Shown here: positions 50,060-59,216 of the stretch, one piece after another
How positions within the stretch are numbered: the first letter of the stretch is position 1
Layout of the letters: each line of letters starts with the position of its first letter
Source of the DNA: Thalassospira sp. MCCC 1A03138
GTDB taxonomy: Bacteria > Pseudomonadota > Alphaproteobacteria > Rhodospirillales > Thalassospiraceae
Assembly: GCF_002115785.1 (NCBI RefSeq)
Contig: NZ_JFJY01000004.1
Span: forward strand, 297,961-361,960
Direction: 5' to 3'
DNA length: 64,000 nucleotides
Notes under the pieces: model-generated
The model's database searches: none
Seen by the model: only the letters and a program-made list of their open reading frames with translations
What the model was told of the DNA's origin: nothing
Translations under genes and position numbers: made by a program

Positions 50060-51928
50060 ATGAGTCTGGAATTAAAAGAAATCAGCGATTTCCTTAAGCA
50101 GCATCACCCGTTCGACCTTTTGCCTGACGACGTGATCAATGCCCTGCCCAAACGCCTGACCGCGCGCTATTTTCGCAAAGGGACGAAAGTCCTGTCGCCT
50201 GAACAGCAATGCCTGCATCTGCACATCATCCGGACGGGCGGAACCGAAACACGCGACCCCGATGGCCAGCTTCTTGCCCGCCTTGGCGAAGGTGAATGTT
50301 TTGGTGTGCGCGCGATGTTCCGCAATGGCAAGGCCGCCAACAACATCACCATGCTCGAAGACAGCCTTGTCTATCTGCTGCCCGAAAAGGATTTCCACGA
50401 TCTGGCGGGGAAATACCCGCAGTTCAATTACTTCTTTGAACAGATGGGCGGGGCCCGCCTTCGCAGCGGCATGCAGTTGCTTGAAAAACGTGATGATGAT
50501 CAGCTTAAACTGATGTCGATCCGGGTTTCCGATCTGATCGCCCGTGATCTGGTCAGTATTGATATCGGTGCATCGATTCTCGAAGCAGGCAAGCTTATGA
50601 GCGCCGAACGGGTTTCCTGCCTGCTGATCACGCAAAACGGCGATGAGGTCGCAGGCATCATGACCGATCGCGACCTTCGTAATCGGGTCGTCGCCGAGGC
50701 CCGATCATTTGACGAGCCGGTGACCAACATCATGACGCCGAACCCGATCAGCATCGGGCCGGACGATTATGCCTTTGACGCGCTTCTGACCATGACGCGC
50801 CACAATGTCCGACACCTTCCGGTGATGAAGGACGGTAAGGCGATTGGCATGATCACCACCAATAATCTGCTGGCCCGCCAATCGCTTTCGGCGGTTCATA
50901 TGGTCGGGCGCATTCGTAAAATGACCAAACCCGCCGATATGGCAAAGGTCATCGCACAGGTGCCCGAACTGCTGAGCAACCTGATCGAAGCCGGGGCGAC
51001 ATCGCGCAATGCCGGGCATATCGTCACCACCCTTTCGGATGCGGCAACATCGCGCCTGCTGCAACTGGCCGAGGAAAAATTTGGCCCGCCGCCTGTCCCC
51101 TATGTCTGGATGGCGGGTGGATCGCAGGGGCGCCAGGAACAGACCGCCCTGTCGGATCAGGATAATTGCCTGATCCTTGATGACGCCTATGATCCCGATC
51201 AACACGGGGACTATTTCAAGTCATTGGCCGATTATGTTTGCGATGGCCTTGATACCGTCGGCTATGTCTATTGCCCCGGCGAAATGATGGCGAAAACCGC
51301 CGAATGGCGGCAGCCTGTCCGCATCTGGCAGCAATATTTCAACAAATGGATCGAACAGCCTGAACCCAAGGCATTGATGCTGTGCTCCGTCTGGTTCGAC
51401 TTGCGGCCGATCCATGGGACGCGGTCGATTTTTGAAGACCTGCATCGCATGATCATCACCAAAGCCAAGGGCAACCGTATTTTCCTGGCTTACATGGTCG
51501 GGAATGCTCTGACCCATCACGTGCCGCTTGGCTTCTTCAAGAATTTCGTGATGGTTCGTGGTGGTGAACATGACCGCACGCTGGATATGAAACATAACGG
51601 CGTGGTGCCGATTGTCGATATCGCGCGCATCCACGCGCTTGCGAACGGCATTGACGTGGTCAATACCTATGAACGGCTCGAGGCCGCGATGGCCTTCCCC
51701 TCGATCAGCAAACAGGGGGCATCCGACCTTCTGGATGCGTTTGAATTCATCAGCATCACGCGCCTGAAACATCAGGTCCGGCAAATCCGCAACGGGGATC
51801 GCCCCGATAACTTCCTGCATCCCGAAAGCCTGTCGGCGTTTGAACGCACCCATCTGAAGGACGCATTTTCGGTGATCAAGAACCTGCAGACCGCCCTTGA
51901 GAACGCCTTTGGCAAAAGCGGGACATAA
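50060..51928 (+). CDS. cNMP-binding / CBS / DUF294 putative nucleotidyltransferase
   Basis: 622 residues from the ATG at 50060 with GGGAGGAAGG upstream. A cyclic-nucleotide-binding-like domain covers about 15-130, a CBS pair about 155-275 (VSCLLITQNGDEVAGIMTDRDLRN and VRHLPVMKDGKAIGMIT), and a GlnD-like nucleotidyltransferase domain about 330-470 with GGSQGRQE (353-360) and SDQD (365-368), the metal-binding aspartates. A DUF294 C-terminal domain follows. It is found with acetate-type symporters; a role in sensing or modifying is inferred, and the substrate is unknown. Confidence 0.9.
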   Translation: MSLELKEISDFLKQHHPFDLLPDDVINALPKRLTARYFRKGTKVLSPEQQCLHLHIIRTGGTETRDPDGQLLARLGEGECFGVRAMFRNGKAANNITMLEDSLVYLLPEKDFHDLAGKYPQFNYFFEQMGGARLRSGMQLLEKRDDDQLKLMSIRVSDLIARDLVSIDIGASILEAGKLMSAERVSCLLITQNGDEVAGIMTDRDLRNRVVAEARSFDEPVTNIMTPNPISIGPDDYAFDALLTMTRHNVRHLPVMKDGKAIGMITTNNLLARQSLSAVHMVGRIRKMTKPADMAKVIAQVPELLSNLIEAGATSRNAGHIVTTLSDAATSRLLQLAEEKFGPPPVPYVWMAGGSQGRQEQTALSDQDNCLILDDAYDPDQHGDYFKSLADYVCDGLDTVGYVYCPGEMMAKTAEWRQPVRIWQQYFNKWIEQPEPKALMLCSVWFDLRPIHGTRSIFEDLHRMIITKAKGNRIFLAYMVGNALTHHVPLGFFKNFVMVRGGEHDRTLDMKHNGVVPIVDIARIHALANGIDVVNTYERLEAAMAFPSISKQGASDLLDAFEFISITRLKHQVRQIRNGDRPDNFLHPESLSAFERTHLKDAFSVIKNLQTALENAFGKSGT

Positions 51929-51930
51929 CA

Positions 51931-52620
51931 ATGGGCCTGCGTCAGAAAATCGTCGATAGCGACTTTTACCGCCAGATGGTGCAACGCCGGGCGACCGGGC
52001 CGCTTCGTTCCTATTACGACATACCCGCCGCCGATCCCGATACGCCGATCCGGAATGTCGAATTTGTCGCCCTTGATCTGGAAACCACCGGTCTTGATCC
52101 CAAACACGATGAAATCGTCTCGATTGGCTTGGTGATCATTCGTCAGCTCACAGTTGATTTTTCAAGCTGTCAGCATCTTCTGGTGCGGCCGAAAAAGGAA
52201 CTCAGCGAAAGCTCGGTAATCGTGCACCGCATTTTCGACAGCGACGTCGAACAGGCCCCCGATATCGAGATCGCGCTGGCCCATATCCTGCCCATTCTGG
52301 CCGGGCGGGTTCTGGTCGCCCATCACGCACCGATCGAGCTCGGTTTCCTTGGTCATGCCTGCAAACGTTACTTTGGTGCATCTTTGCAGATTCCGACCGT
52401 CGATACACTGGTGCTGGCTCTTCGCGATCTGCACCGGCAGGGACAACCCATGAAATCGGGCGCGCTGAAACTGGAATCACTGCGCCATACCCACAACCTG
52501 CCGCCGTATCGCGTTCACAATGCGCTGTCGGATGCGATTGCCGCGTCGGGCCTGTTTCTGGCACAGATTGCCAAGCGTGATCCGAAAGGTGAACTTGAGC
52601 TTCGCCGCGTGCTGCGTTAA
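51931..52620 (+). CDS. 3'-5' exonuclease of the DEDDh family (DnaQ-like)
   Basis: 229 residues. Exo I: FVALDLETTGL (Asp49, Glu51); Exo II: LVAHHAPIELGFL, where the usual Asp of NAxFD is Glu136; Exo III: HNALSDAIA (His196, Asp201). Annotated elsewhere as DNA polymerase III epsilon-like, but it lacks the polymerase-binding tail. It begins two bases after the DUF294 stop, so the pair is translationally coupled. Exonucleases of this type recur beside DUF294/symporter genes; the target nucleic acid is unknown. Confidence 0.87.
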   Translation: MGLRQKIVDSDFYRQMVQRRATGPLRSYYDIPAADPDTPIRNVEFVALDLETTGLDPKHDEIVSIGLVIIRQLTVDFSSCQHLLVRPKKELSESSVIVHRIFDSDVEQAPDIEIALAHILPILAGRVLVAHHAPIELGFLGHACKRYFGASLQIPTVDTLVLALRDLHRQGQPMKSGALKLESLRHTHNLPPYRVHNALSDAIAASGLFLAQIAKRDPKGELELRRVLR

Positions 52621-52695
52621 TCCGTTATCAGGGGAAACGGGAACACCCGCCAGACCGATCCCGTCATAACAATAAATCAGGGGACTTCGCGCCGG

Positions 52696-53211
52696 ATGTA
52701 TGTGTTTATTATCACGACCGTTGTGGTCGGTTTTGCCTGTGCCGGTGTGGTTATGTTGCTGTTCCGCCTTTGGGGACGCAAGGCACCGAAATATGTCATC
52801 CCCTTTGTCGCGGCGATTGGCATGTTTGCCTATATGATCTGGGATGAATACAGCTGGTTTGACCGCTATGCCGGTCGCCTGCCCGGCCAGATCGATATCG
52901 TACAGACCTTTGCCGATGAAAATCCCTTTGCCCCCTGGACACTGATTTCCGCCCCGATCAACCGCTTTACCGCCATTGACCGGGAAAAGATCGTCGCTAA
53001 TCCCGACAATCCTGGTCAGAAACGGGTCACGACCCTGCTTCTGAAAAAGGGTGCGGAAACGCTGGCCCTTACCCATCTGGTGGATTGCAATGCCGGAACA
53101 CGGGGCTACATCACCGCTCAAACGGCCCTTGATGGCAACGGATTCCCGATTGGTATCAAAGAATGGTTTACGATGGACGAAAACGATCCGCTGCGTTCGG
53201 TCTGTGACTGA
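52696..53211 (+). CDS. Conserved-looking membrane protein of unknown function
   Basis: 171 residues. Two spans lie at about 3-25 (VFIITTVVVGFACAGVVMLLF) and 35-50 (VIPFVAAIGMFAYMIW), followed by a periplasmic or cytosolic domain of about 120 residues with two cysteines (DCNAG and the C-terminal SVCD). I do not recognise a family. It lies 75 bases after the exonuclease and before the mod operon. Confidence 0.65.
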   Translation: MYVFIITTVVVGFACAGVVMLLFRLWGRKAPKYVIPFVAAIGMFAYMIWDEYSWFDRYAGRLPGQIDIVQTFADENPFAPWTLISAPINRFTAIDREKIVANPDNPGQKRVTTLLLKKGAETLALTHLVDCNAGTRGYITAQTALDGNGFPIGIKEWFTMDENDPLRSVCD

Positions 53212-53322
53212 TCTGATCCAATCCAATCGAAAATTTCCAAACAGGATCGGCCATGCCGGTCCTTTCTTTTTTGGCCACCACACCCCGGCAGGCTCCATCT
53301 TGATGGCACAGATGGTTGACGT

Positions 53323-53350
53323 CCCGCTATATTTCACTGAATATAGCGGG
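53323..53350 (+). promoter_or_regulatory. ModE box in front of modA
   Basis: CCCGCTATATT (53323-53333) and AATATAGCGGG (53340-53350) form a perfect 11-bp inverted repeat with a 6-bp spacer. The halves match the CGnTATAT-type ModE recognition site known from molybdate operons. It lies 44 bases before modA, and a modE gene ends the same locus. Repression by molybdate-bound ModE is expected. Confidence 0.82.
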
Positions 53351-53394
53351 AAATGATCATCTGCTCCGCTCATCCTCCAGCCCGGAATTTTGCC

Positions 53395-54183
53395 ATGCGC
53401 CATCTGATCCGAACCGGCCTTGCGTCCCTGTTGTTTCTGGCCACCGCAACGGCCGCCCGCGCCGAGGAAATCACGGTCTTTGCCGCCGCCAGCCTGACCG
53501 ATGCCATGACACAGGTGGCCCAAAGCTATGCCACGGCGACCGGGGACACATTGCAGTTGTCCTATGCCAGTTCATCGACACTGGCCCGTCAGATCGCGGC
53601 GGGGGCCCCGGCTGATTTATTTATCTCGGCCAATCAGAAATGGATGACCTGGCTTGCCGATCAGGACCTGATCGCCACCAACAGCCGCCATGACCTTCTG
53701 GCCAATGCGCTTGTTCTGATTGCCCCCGCCGACAGTAACCTTGAACCGATCACGATCAATTCCCAAACCGATCTGACCAGCCTGATCGGTGACGAGGACC
53801 GCATTGCCGTTGGCGATCCGGATCATGTCCCCGCAGGCATCTATGCCAGGCAGGCACTTGAAAGCCTTGGTCAGTGGGAAACCATCGAACCAAGGCTGGC
53901 ACGGGCCGATAATGTGCGCGCCGCACTCGCACTGGTGGAACGGGGTGAGGCACCGCTTGGCATTGTCTATGCCACCGATGCCGCCATCGCCACCGATGTC
54001 AAAACCATTGCCACCTTCCCCGAAAACAGTCATACGGCCATCACCTATCCGGTTGCGATCACCACCGGACAGACCAAACCCGCAACCGCAAAATTGCTGG
54101 CGTGGCTTTTGGGGGATGACGCGGGCACCATTTTTGCGGAATATGGTTTCAGACGCCCGGCAACCAGCCCAAAGACACAATAA
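53395..54183 (+). CDS. modA: Molybdate ABC transporter substrate-binding protein ModA
   Basis: 262 residues from the ATG at 53395, which starts a good signal peptide (MRHLIRTGLASLLFLATATAARA). Mature ModA signatures: EITVFAAASLTDAM, YASSSTLARQIAAGAPADLFISANQKWM, and AIGDPDHVPAGIYA-type AVGDPDHVPAGIYARQALE. It binds molybdate or tungstate in the periplasm. An in-frame ATG at 53353 is less suitable because it would delay the signal peptide. Confidence 0.94.
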   Translation: MRHLIRTGLASLLFLATATAARAEEITVFAAASLTDAMTQVAQSYATATGDTLQLSYASSSTLARQIAAGAPADLFISANQKWMTWLADQDLIATNSRHDLLANALVLIAPADSNLEPITINSQTDLTSLIGDEDRIAVGDPDHVPAGIYARQALESLGQWETIEPRLARADNVRAALALVERGEAPLGIVYATDAAIATDVKTIATFPENSHTAITYPVAITTGQTKPATAKLLAWLLGDDAGTIFAEYGFRRPATSPKTQ

Positions 54184-54189
54184 CAAACC

Positions 54190-54882
54190 ATGATCACACT
54201 CACCGAAGCCGAGATCGAAGCCCTGCTGCTAAGCCTGCGCATTTCCGGCGTGGCGGTGATATGTGCCCTGCCCTTTGCCATTCTGGCTGCCGCCCTTCTG
54301 GCGCAGGCCCGCTTTCCCGGCAGGATTTTGGTCGATGCGCTGGTGCATCTGCCATTGATCCTGCCACCGGTTGTGATGGGCTATCTTTTGCTGATCAGTT
54401 TTGGCACCCGCGCACCGCTTGGCGCGTGGTTGCTGGAAACATTTGATATCCGTCTGATTTTCAGCTGGACCGGTGCGGCACTGGCCGCGGGGATCGTAAG
54501 CTTCCCGTTTCAGGTGCGCGCCATCAGGCTGGCACTGGAAAATATCGATCCCGGCCTTTATCACGCCGCCGAAACGCTGGGGGCCGGGCCGGTTGACCGG
54601 TTTTTCAGCCTGACATTGCCGCTTGCCCTGCCCGGTATCATTGCCGGGGCAATTACCGCCTTTGCCGCAAGCCTTGGCGAATTTGGGGCCATCATCACAT
54701 TCGTGTCCAACGTTCCGGGTGAAACACGCACCCTGCCGCTTGCGATCTATACCGCGATCCAGACACCGGGCGGCGAACTGGCCGCCGCACGCCTTGCGGC
54801 CATTTCCATCGGACTTGCCCTGATCGGGCTTGTGCTTTCGGAATTTGCCATGCGCCATATCCGCAAAAGGGCCCGCGCATGA
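54190..54882 (+). CDS. modB: Molybdate ABC transporter permease ModB
   Basis: 230 residues with about five spans. HLPLILPPVVMGYLLL, the EAA loop YHAAETLGAGPVDRFFSLTLPLALPGI and FAASLGEFGAIITFVSN are diagnostic of ModB. It begins 6 bases after modA and overlaps modC by four bases. Confidence 0.95.
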   Translation: MITLTEAEIEALLLSLRISGVAVICALPFAILAAALLAQARFPGRILVDALVHLPLILPPVVMGYLLLISFGTRAPLGAWLLETFDIRLIFSWTGAALAAGIVSFPFQVRAIRLALENIDPGLYHAAETLGAGPVDRFFSLTLPLALPGIIAGAITAFAASLGEFGAIITFVSNVPGETRTLPLAIYTAIQTPGGELAAARLAAISIGLALIGLVLSEFAMRHIRKRARA

Positions 54883-55994
54883 GCATTTCCGTCGATATTC
54901 ACCACAAGATCGGCAAGCTGGACCTGCATGCAGAGTTCGATATTGCCGAACCCGGCATTACCGCCCTTTTTGGCCCGTCGGGCAGCGGCAAGACCACCAT
55001 CATCAATGCGATTGCCGGATTGCTGCGCCCGGATCGGGGGCGGATCACCATCCATGACCGCCCTGTATTTGACAGCGTGCAACGGGTCAATCTGGCACCG
55101 CGCAAACGCCGGGTCGGTTATGTGTTTCAGGATGCCAGACTGTTCCCGCATCTGAGTGTCGCGGCCAACTTGTTTTACGCCCATAAACGCAGCGACCGGC
55201 CCATGAACAAAGCCGCCTGTGATGATGTCATCGCGATGCTCGGTATCGGCAATCTGCTATCGCGCCGCCCCAACCTTCTTTCCGGCGGCGAGAAACAGCG
55301 CGTCTCGCTGGGCCGGGCATTGCTGGGAAATCCGGAAATCCTGCTGCTGGACGAACCGCTCTCGGCCCTTGATCTGGCCCGCAAGAACGAGATCATCCCC
55401 TATCTGGAAAATCTGCGCGACGCGCGGCAATTGCCGATCCTTTATGTCAGCCACGCGATTGATGAAGTCGCCCGTCTGGCCGATCATATGGTGGTGATGG
55501 AAGGCGGCAAAACGCTTGCCAGCGGATCGGTGTTTGACATGCTGGGCCGAACCGACCTTGCCCCGCTTGCCGGGCAGTTCGATACGGGAACCGTACTTCC
55601 GGCCACGGTCAAAAGCCGCGATCCGCAGGGTGTCATAAGCTTCCTTGACTGTGCCGGGCAACGATTTGTCGTACCCTTCCTTGGCAAGAAATCCGGAAGC
55701 CCGGTGCGCCTGCATATCCGTGCACGGGATGTGATGATCGCCCGAACCGCTCCGACCGGGATCAGTGCCAATAACGTCCTGCCGGTAACGATCCGCGATA
55801 TCGCCGATAATGGCGGCGATACGCTGGATGTCACACTGGGGCTGGGTCATGACGATACCGGTGAAAACCGCACAATCCATGCCCGCATTACCCAATGGTC
55901 GGCAACACGCCTGAAACTTGCGATCGGACAAAGGGTCTTCGCTGTGATCAAATCGGTCACGGTCGACGGGCATTTGCGCGCCGACGATCTTTAA
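54879..55994 (+). CDS. modC: Molybdate ABC transporter ATP-binding protein ModC
   Basis: 371 residues. Walker A GPSGSGKTT, QDARLFPHLSV, signature LSGGEKQRVSLGRALL, Walker B ILLLDEPLSALD, and a C-terminal TOBE (Mop) domain from about residue 300 (RTAPTGISANNVLPVTIRDI) that senses the oxyanion. ATGA overlap with modB couples translation. Its stop shares four bases with the convergent modE. Confidence 0.95.
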   Translation: MSISVDIHHKIGKLDLHAEFDIAEPGITALFGPSGSGKTTIINAIAGLLRPDRGRITIHDRPVFDSVQRVNLAPRKRRVGYVFQDARLFPHLSVAANLFYAHKRSDRPMNKAACDDVIAMLGIGNLLSRRPNLLSGGEKQRVSLGRALLGNPEILLLDEPLSALDLARKNEIIPYLENLRDARQLPILYVSHAIDEVARLADHMVVMEGGKTLASGSVFDMLGRTDLAPLAGQFDTGTVLPATVKSRDPQGVISFLDCAGQRFVVPFLGKKSGSPVRLHIRARDVMIARTAPTGISANNVLPVTIRDIADNGGDTLDVTLGLGHDDTGENRTIHARITQWSATRLKLAIGQRVFAVIKSVTVDGHLRADDL

Positions 55995-56371
55995 GACCTG
56001 TCTTCGGTCGGCGGGGACGCATCGCCCGCCAGTTCATCGGCAAGCCTGCGTAGCTGGTCGGCCAGGGCTTCGTCCGCACGGGTTTGCGCATCGTCGTAAA
56101 TCGCAATGATCCGCATCCCCGTCCCGGTCAGGCTGGCACCGCCACGGCCTGCACCCCCCATCCGGGTTTCAACAACCGGGGCGGCAAAGCTTCTGTTCAA
56201 TTCTTCAAGCAGCATCCATGCCCGGCGATAGGACATGCCCATCGACCGCGCCGCCGCCGAAATCGACTGTTCACGATCAATCGCGCGCAGCAGATCGATC
56301 TTGCCATAACCAAGGCGAACGCCATCGGGCAATTCGATTTTAAGCCGGATTTTAAGGTCGGTTTTGCTCAT
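55991..56371 (-). CDS. modE: ModE-type molybdate-responsive regulator, DNA-binding domain only
   Basis: 126 residues from the ATG at 56371. The ModE/LysR-like winged helix is clear: LGYGKIDLLRAIDREQSISAAARSMGMSYRRAWMLLEELNR, then VVETRMGGAGRGGASLTGTGMRII. The C-terminal di-Mop molybdate-binding half of E. coli ModE (262 residues) is missing, as in many alphaproteobacterial forms. It converges on modC with a four-base overlap and is the natural partner of the box at 53323. Confidence 0.88.
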   Translation of the reverse strand: MSKTDLKIRLKIELPDGVRLGYGKIDLLRAIDREQSISAAARSMGMSYRRAWMLLEELNRSFAAPVVETRMGGAGRGGASLTGTGMRIIAIYDDAQTRADEALADQLRRLADELAGDASPPTEDRS

Positions 56372-56437
56372 GACGGACAATCTAGCGCCTTGGTCACATG
56401 CGCGCTACTGCCAACCGCGAAACGGGCATCCGTACAA

Positions 56438-57385
56438 TCAGTTAACCGGGCTCACCAGCGTCCCGTCTGCAAACCACTGCGCCAGATTATCGACCACCAT
56501 CTGCGCCATCGCATCGCGGGTTTCGACCGTGCCACTGGCGTTGTGGGGATACAGCACGACATTCTCAAACCCGGCAAAGGCACGGTCCATATGCGGTTCA
56601 TTATGGAACACATCAAGCCCCGCCCCCGCAATCACGCCATCCCGAAGTGCTGCAATCAGGGCCGGTTCATCAATCACCGAACCACGTGCGATATTGATGA
56701 CAAAACCGCGCGGGCCAAGTGCCTTCAGGACGTCGGCATTGATGATCCCCTGTGTCGCCGCCCCGCCGGGGCAGGAAATCATCAAAACATCCGCCCAGTT
56801 CGCAAGCCCGATCAGATCGGCCTCATAATGATAATCGACCGGTTTTTTGGATCGTCCGAAATAACCGATTTCCATGCCAATCGGCTCCGCCCGCGCGGCA
56901 ATCGCCTGCCCGATCCGGCCAAGCCCGACAATGCCAAGCTTCTTGCCGCGTGCCGTTGTGGTTAACGGCATCGCCCCCTTTTCCGACCATTGTCCGCTGC
57001 GCGCCCAATGATCACCAACAACCAGCCGCCGAAGCGTCGCCAGCAGCAGCATGATCGCGGTATCGGCCACGTCGTCATTCAAAACATCGGGCGTATTGGA
57101 AACGCGAATGCCGCGCGCCGTGCAGGCCGCAATATCAATCGCATCATAACCGACCCCGAAACTTGTAATGACCCTAAGGTTCGGCAGCTTTTCGATCAGC
57201 TCCGTCGGCACCCCGACCCCGGCGGTCGAAACAAGGGCTGTAATCCTGTCCGCCACATTGGCCAGAAACGCATCCTTGTCACTCGCCTGATCCCAGCGAT
57301 GCAGTTCGTATTTCGCAGCAAGTTCTTCCATGTGACGCGGCCGGATGGCCGAAACAACGAGGATATGTTTGTCAGAACGCGACAT
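56438..57385 (-). CDS. D-2-hydroxyacid dehydrogenase (glyoxylate/hydroxypyruvate reductase type)
   Basis: 315 residues. NAD(P) motif GIVGLGRIGQAIAARA with a following Arg/Ser-Lys stretch suggests NADP. Catalytic Arg is in FVINIARGSVIDE, Glu in LDVFHNEPHMD, and His in LYPHNASGT. It reduces 2-oxoacids such as glyoxylate or hydroxypyruvate to hydroxyacids. It is divergent from the sarcosine oxidase operon; a link through glycine/glyoxylate metabolism is possible but unproven. Confidence 0.9.
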   Translation of the reverse strand: MSRSDKHILVVSAIRPRHMEELAAKYELHRWDQASDKDAFLANVADRITALVSTAGVGVPTELIEKLPNLRVITSFGVGYDAIDIAACTARGIRVSNTPDVLNDDVADTAIMLLLATLRRLVVGDHWARSGQWSEKGAMPLTTTARGKKLGIVGLGRIGQAIAARAEPIGMEIGYFGRSKKPVDYHYEADLIGLANWADVLMISCPGGAATQGIINADVLKALGPRGFVINIARGSVIDEPALIAALRDGVIAGAGLDVFHNEPHMDRAFAGFENVVLYPHNASGTVETRDAMAQMVVDNLAQWFADGTLVSPVN

Positions 57386-57559
57386 CGGGGCTTCTCCGTT
57401 GGTGGCGGGAGGTCACAGACTAGCGGCATGCCACTTGTAAAACAAGAGAACAGGACAATTAACAGGCCCGTGCGCAGGCCGCCTGAACTTGCCACCTGTC
57501 GCTGCGCCATTGCACACTACCTGCCCGGATGGCGAATATGTACAACAGATATGACGCAA

Positions 57560-57579
57560 ATATCCAATCGCGACGTCGC
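57560..57579. promoter_or_regulatory. GCGACGTCGC palindrome before soxB
   Basis: A perfect 10-bp palindrome (57570-57579) lies in the 245-base divergent spacer, 51 bases before soxB. GCAAAT-type repeats flank it (57556-57561, 57577-57582). Possible operator; regulator unknown. Confidence 0.3.
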
Positions 57580-57630
57580 AAATTCACATCTAATCGTGCA
57601 AAATCATGACACTTGGTGGAGCCGCTTCTC

Positions 57631-58884
57631 ATGACGCATTTTTCTGCTTTGTCGCTGTTAAAGAATGCTCTTACAGGACAAAAGAACTGGCAGGAGCAAT
57701 GGCCCGACAGCCAACCGAAGGCAGAATATGACGTCGTCATTGTCGGTGCCGGCGGGCACGGGCTTGGCGCGGCCTACTATCTGGCCAAGGAACATGGCAT
57801 CACCAATGTCGCCGTGATCGACAAGGGCTGGCTGGGTGGCGGCAATACCGGGCGCAACACCACGATCATCCGGTCAAACTATCTTTATGATGAAAGTGCC
57901 CGGCTTTATGACCATGCCGTTGATCTCTGGGAAGGTCTTAGCCAGGATCTGAATTACAACGTCATGTTTTCGCGCCGCGGCGTTCTGATGCTCGCACACA
58001 ATGTTCACGACGTTCAGTCCTTCCAGCGCCACATCCATTCCAACCGCCTGAACGGTGTCGATAACCGCTGGCTCACGCCCCAGGAAGCCAAGGAATTCTG
58101 CCCGCCGCTTAATATTTCGCCCAATGCACGCTATCCGGTCGTCGGTGCCGCCCTTCAGATGCGTGCCGGAACCGCCCGCCACGATGCGGTTGCGTGGGGC
58201 TATGCGCGCGGGGCATCGCAACGCGGTGTCGACATCATCCAGAACTGCCCGGTTACCGCAATCCGCCGCGGGCCGGATGGCGCGGTCGAAGGCGTTGAAA
58301 CCGCCAAGGGCTTTATCCGTGCGAAAAAGGTCGCGGTTTCGGCCGCTGGTCACACCAGTGTCGTGATGGAAACCGCCGGTGTGCGCATGCCGCTTGAAAG
58401 CTATCCGCTTCAGGCACTGGTATCCGAACCGGTCAAGCCGATCTTCCCCTGTGTCGTCATGTCCAACACCGTGCATGCCTATATCAGCCAGTCGGACAAG
58501 GGCGAACTCGTGATCGGATCGGGCACCGATCAATATACCAGCTATTCCCAACGTGGCGGCCTGCCGCTGATCGAACATACGGTTGCCGCGATCTGCGAGA
58601 TTTTCCCGATCTTCAACCGCATGCGGATGCTGCGCAAATGGGGCGGCATTGTTGACGTGACCCCGGATCGCTCCCCGATCCTTGGCATGACCCCCGTACC
58701 CGGCCTTTACGTCAATTGCGGCTGGGGCACGGGCGGGTTCAAGGCCACACCGGGGGCTGCCCATACCCTTGCATGGACGGTTGCTAAAGGCACCCCTCAT
58801 GACATCAACGCCCCCTTCACGCTGGACCGTTTCCGGACCGGCCGTCTGATTGACGAAGCGGCCGCAGCCGCCGTCGCTCACTGA
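57631..58884 (+). CDS. soxB: Sarcosine oxidase beta subunit
   Basis: 417-residue flavoprotein subunit that oxidises sarcosine to glycine, hydrogen peroxide and a C1 unit. The FAD motif [41 protein letters not shown] and the C-terminal [15 protein letters not shown] are diagnostic. ATG at 57631 with GGTGGAG upstream gives the normal family length; the TTG at 57613 is rejected. It is the first gene of soxBDAG. Confidence 0.95.
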   Translation: MTHFSALSLLKNALTGQKNWQEQWPDSQPKAEYDVVIVGAGGHGLGAAYYLAKEHGITNVAVIDKGWLGGGNTGRNTTIIRSNYLYDESARLYDHAVDLWEGLSQDLNYNVMFSRRGVLMLAHNVHDVQSFQRHIHSNRLNGVDNRWLTPQEAKEFCPPLNISPNARYPVVGAALQMRAGTARHDAVAWGYARGASQRGVDIIQNCPVTAIRRGPDGAVEGVETAKGFIRAKKVAVSAAGHTSVVMETAGVRMPLESYPLQALVSEPVKPIFPCVVMSNTVHAYISQSDKGELVIGSGTDQYTSYSQRGGLPLIEHTVAAICEIFPIFNRMRMLRKWGGIVDVTPDRSPILGMTPVPGLYVNCGWGTGGFKATPGAAHTLAWTVAKGTPHDINAPFTLDRFRTGRLIDEAAAAAVAH

Positions 58885-58895
58885 GGAGAACGAAC

Positions 58896-59216
58896 ATGCT
58901 TCTCATCCATTGCCCCTATTGCGATGAAACGCTGCCGGAACTGGAATTCACCTATGGCGGCGAAGCCCATATCGCGCGCCCGGAAAATCCGGCGGACAAA
59001 ACCGATGATGAATGGCGCGATTTCCTGTTCATCCGCACCAATGTCAAGGGACCGCATTTTGAACGCTGGCGTCATGCCCATGGCTGCGGCCGGTTCTTTA
59101 ACGCCGTGCGCGACACCGTTTCGGACCGGTTCCTGACGACATACAAGGCGGGCGAACCGCGCCCTGACCTTGCTGTTTTGCTTGAAGATGCCGCAAAGAA
59201 GGAGCCTTCGAAATGA
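58896..59216 (+). CDS. soxD: Sarcosine oxidase delta subunit
   Basis: 106-residue subunit that holds zinc in the heterotetramer. Zinc ligands are CPYC (6-9), with His and Cys in HAHGCGRFFN. TGAGGAGAACGAAC before the ATG is a strong ribosome binding site. Its end overlaps soxA by four bases. Confidence 0.95.
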   Translation: MLLIHCPYCDETLPELEFTYGGEAHIARPENPADKTDDEWRDFLFIRTNVKGPHFERWRHAHGCGRFFNAVRDTVSDRFLTTYKAGEPRPDLAVLLEDAAKKEPSK

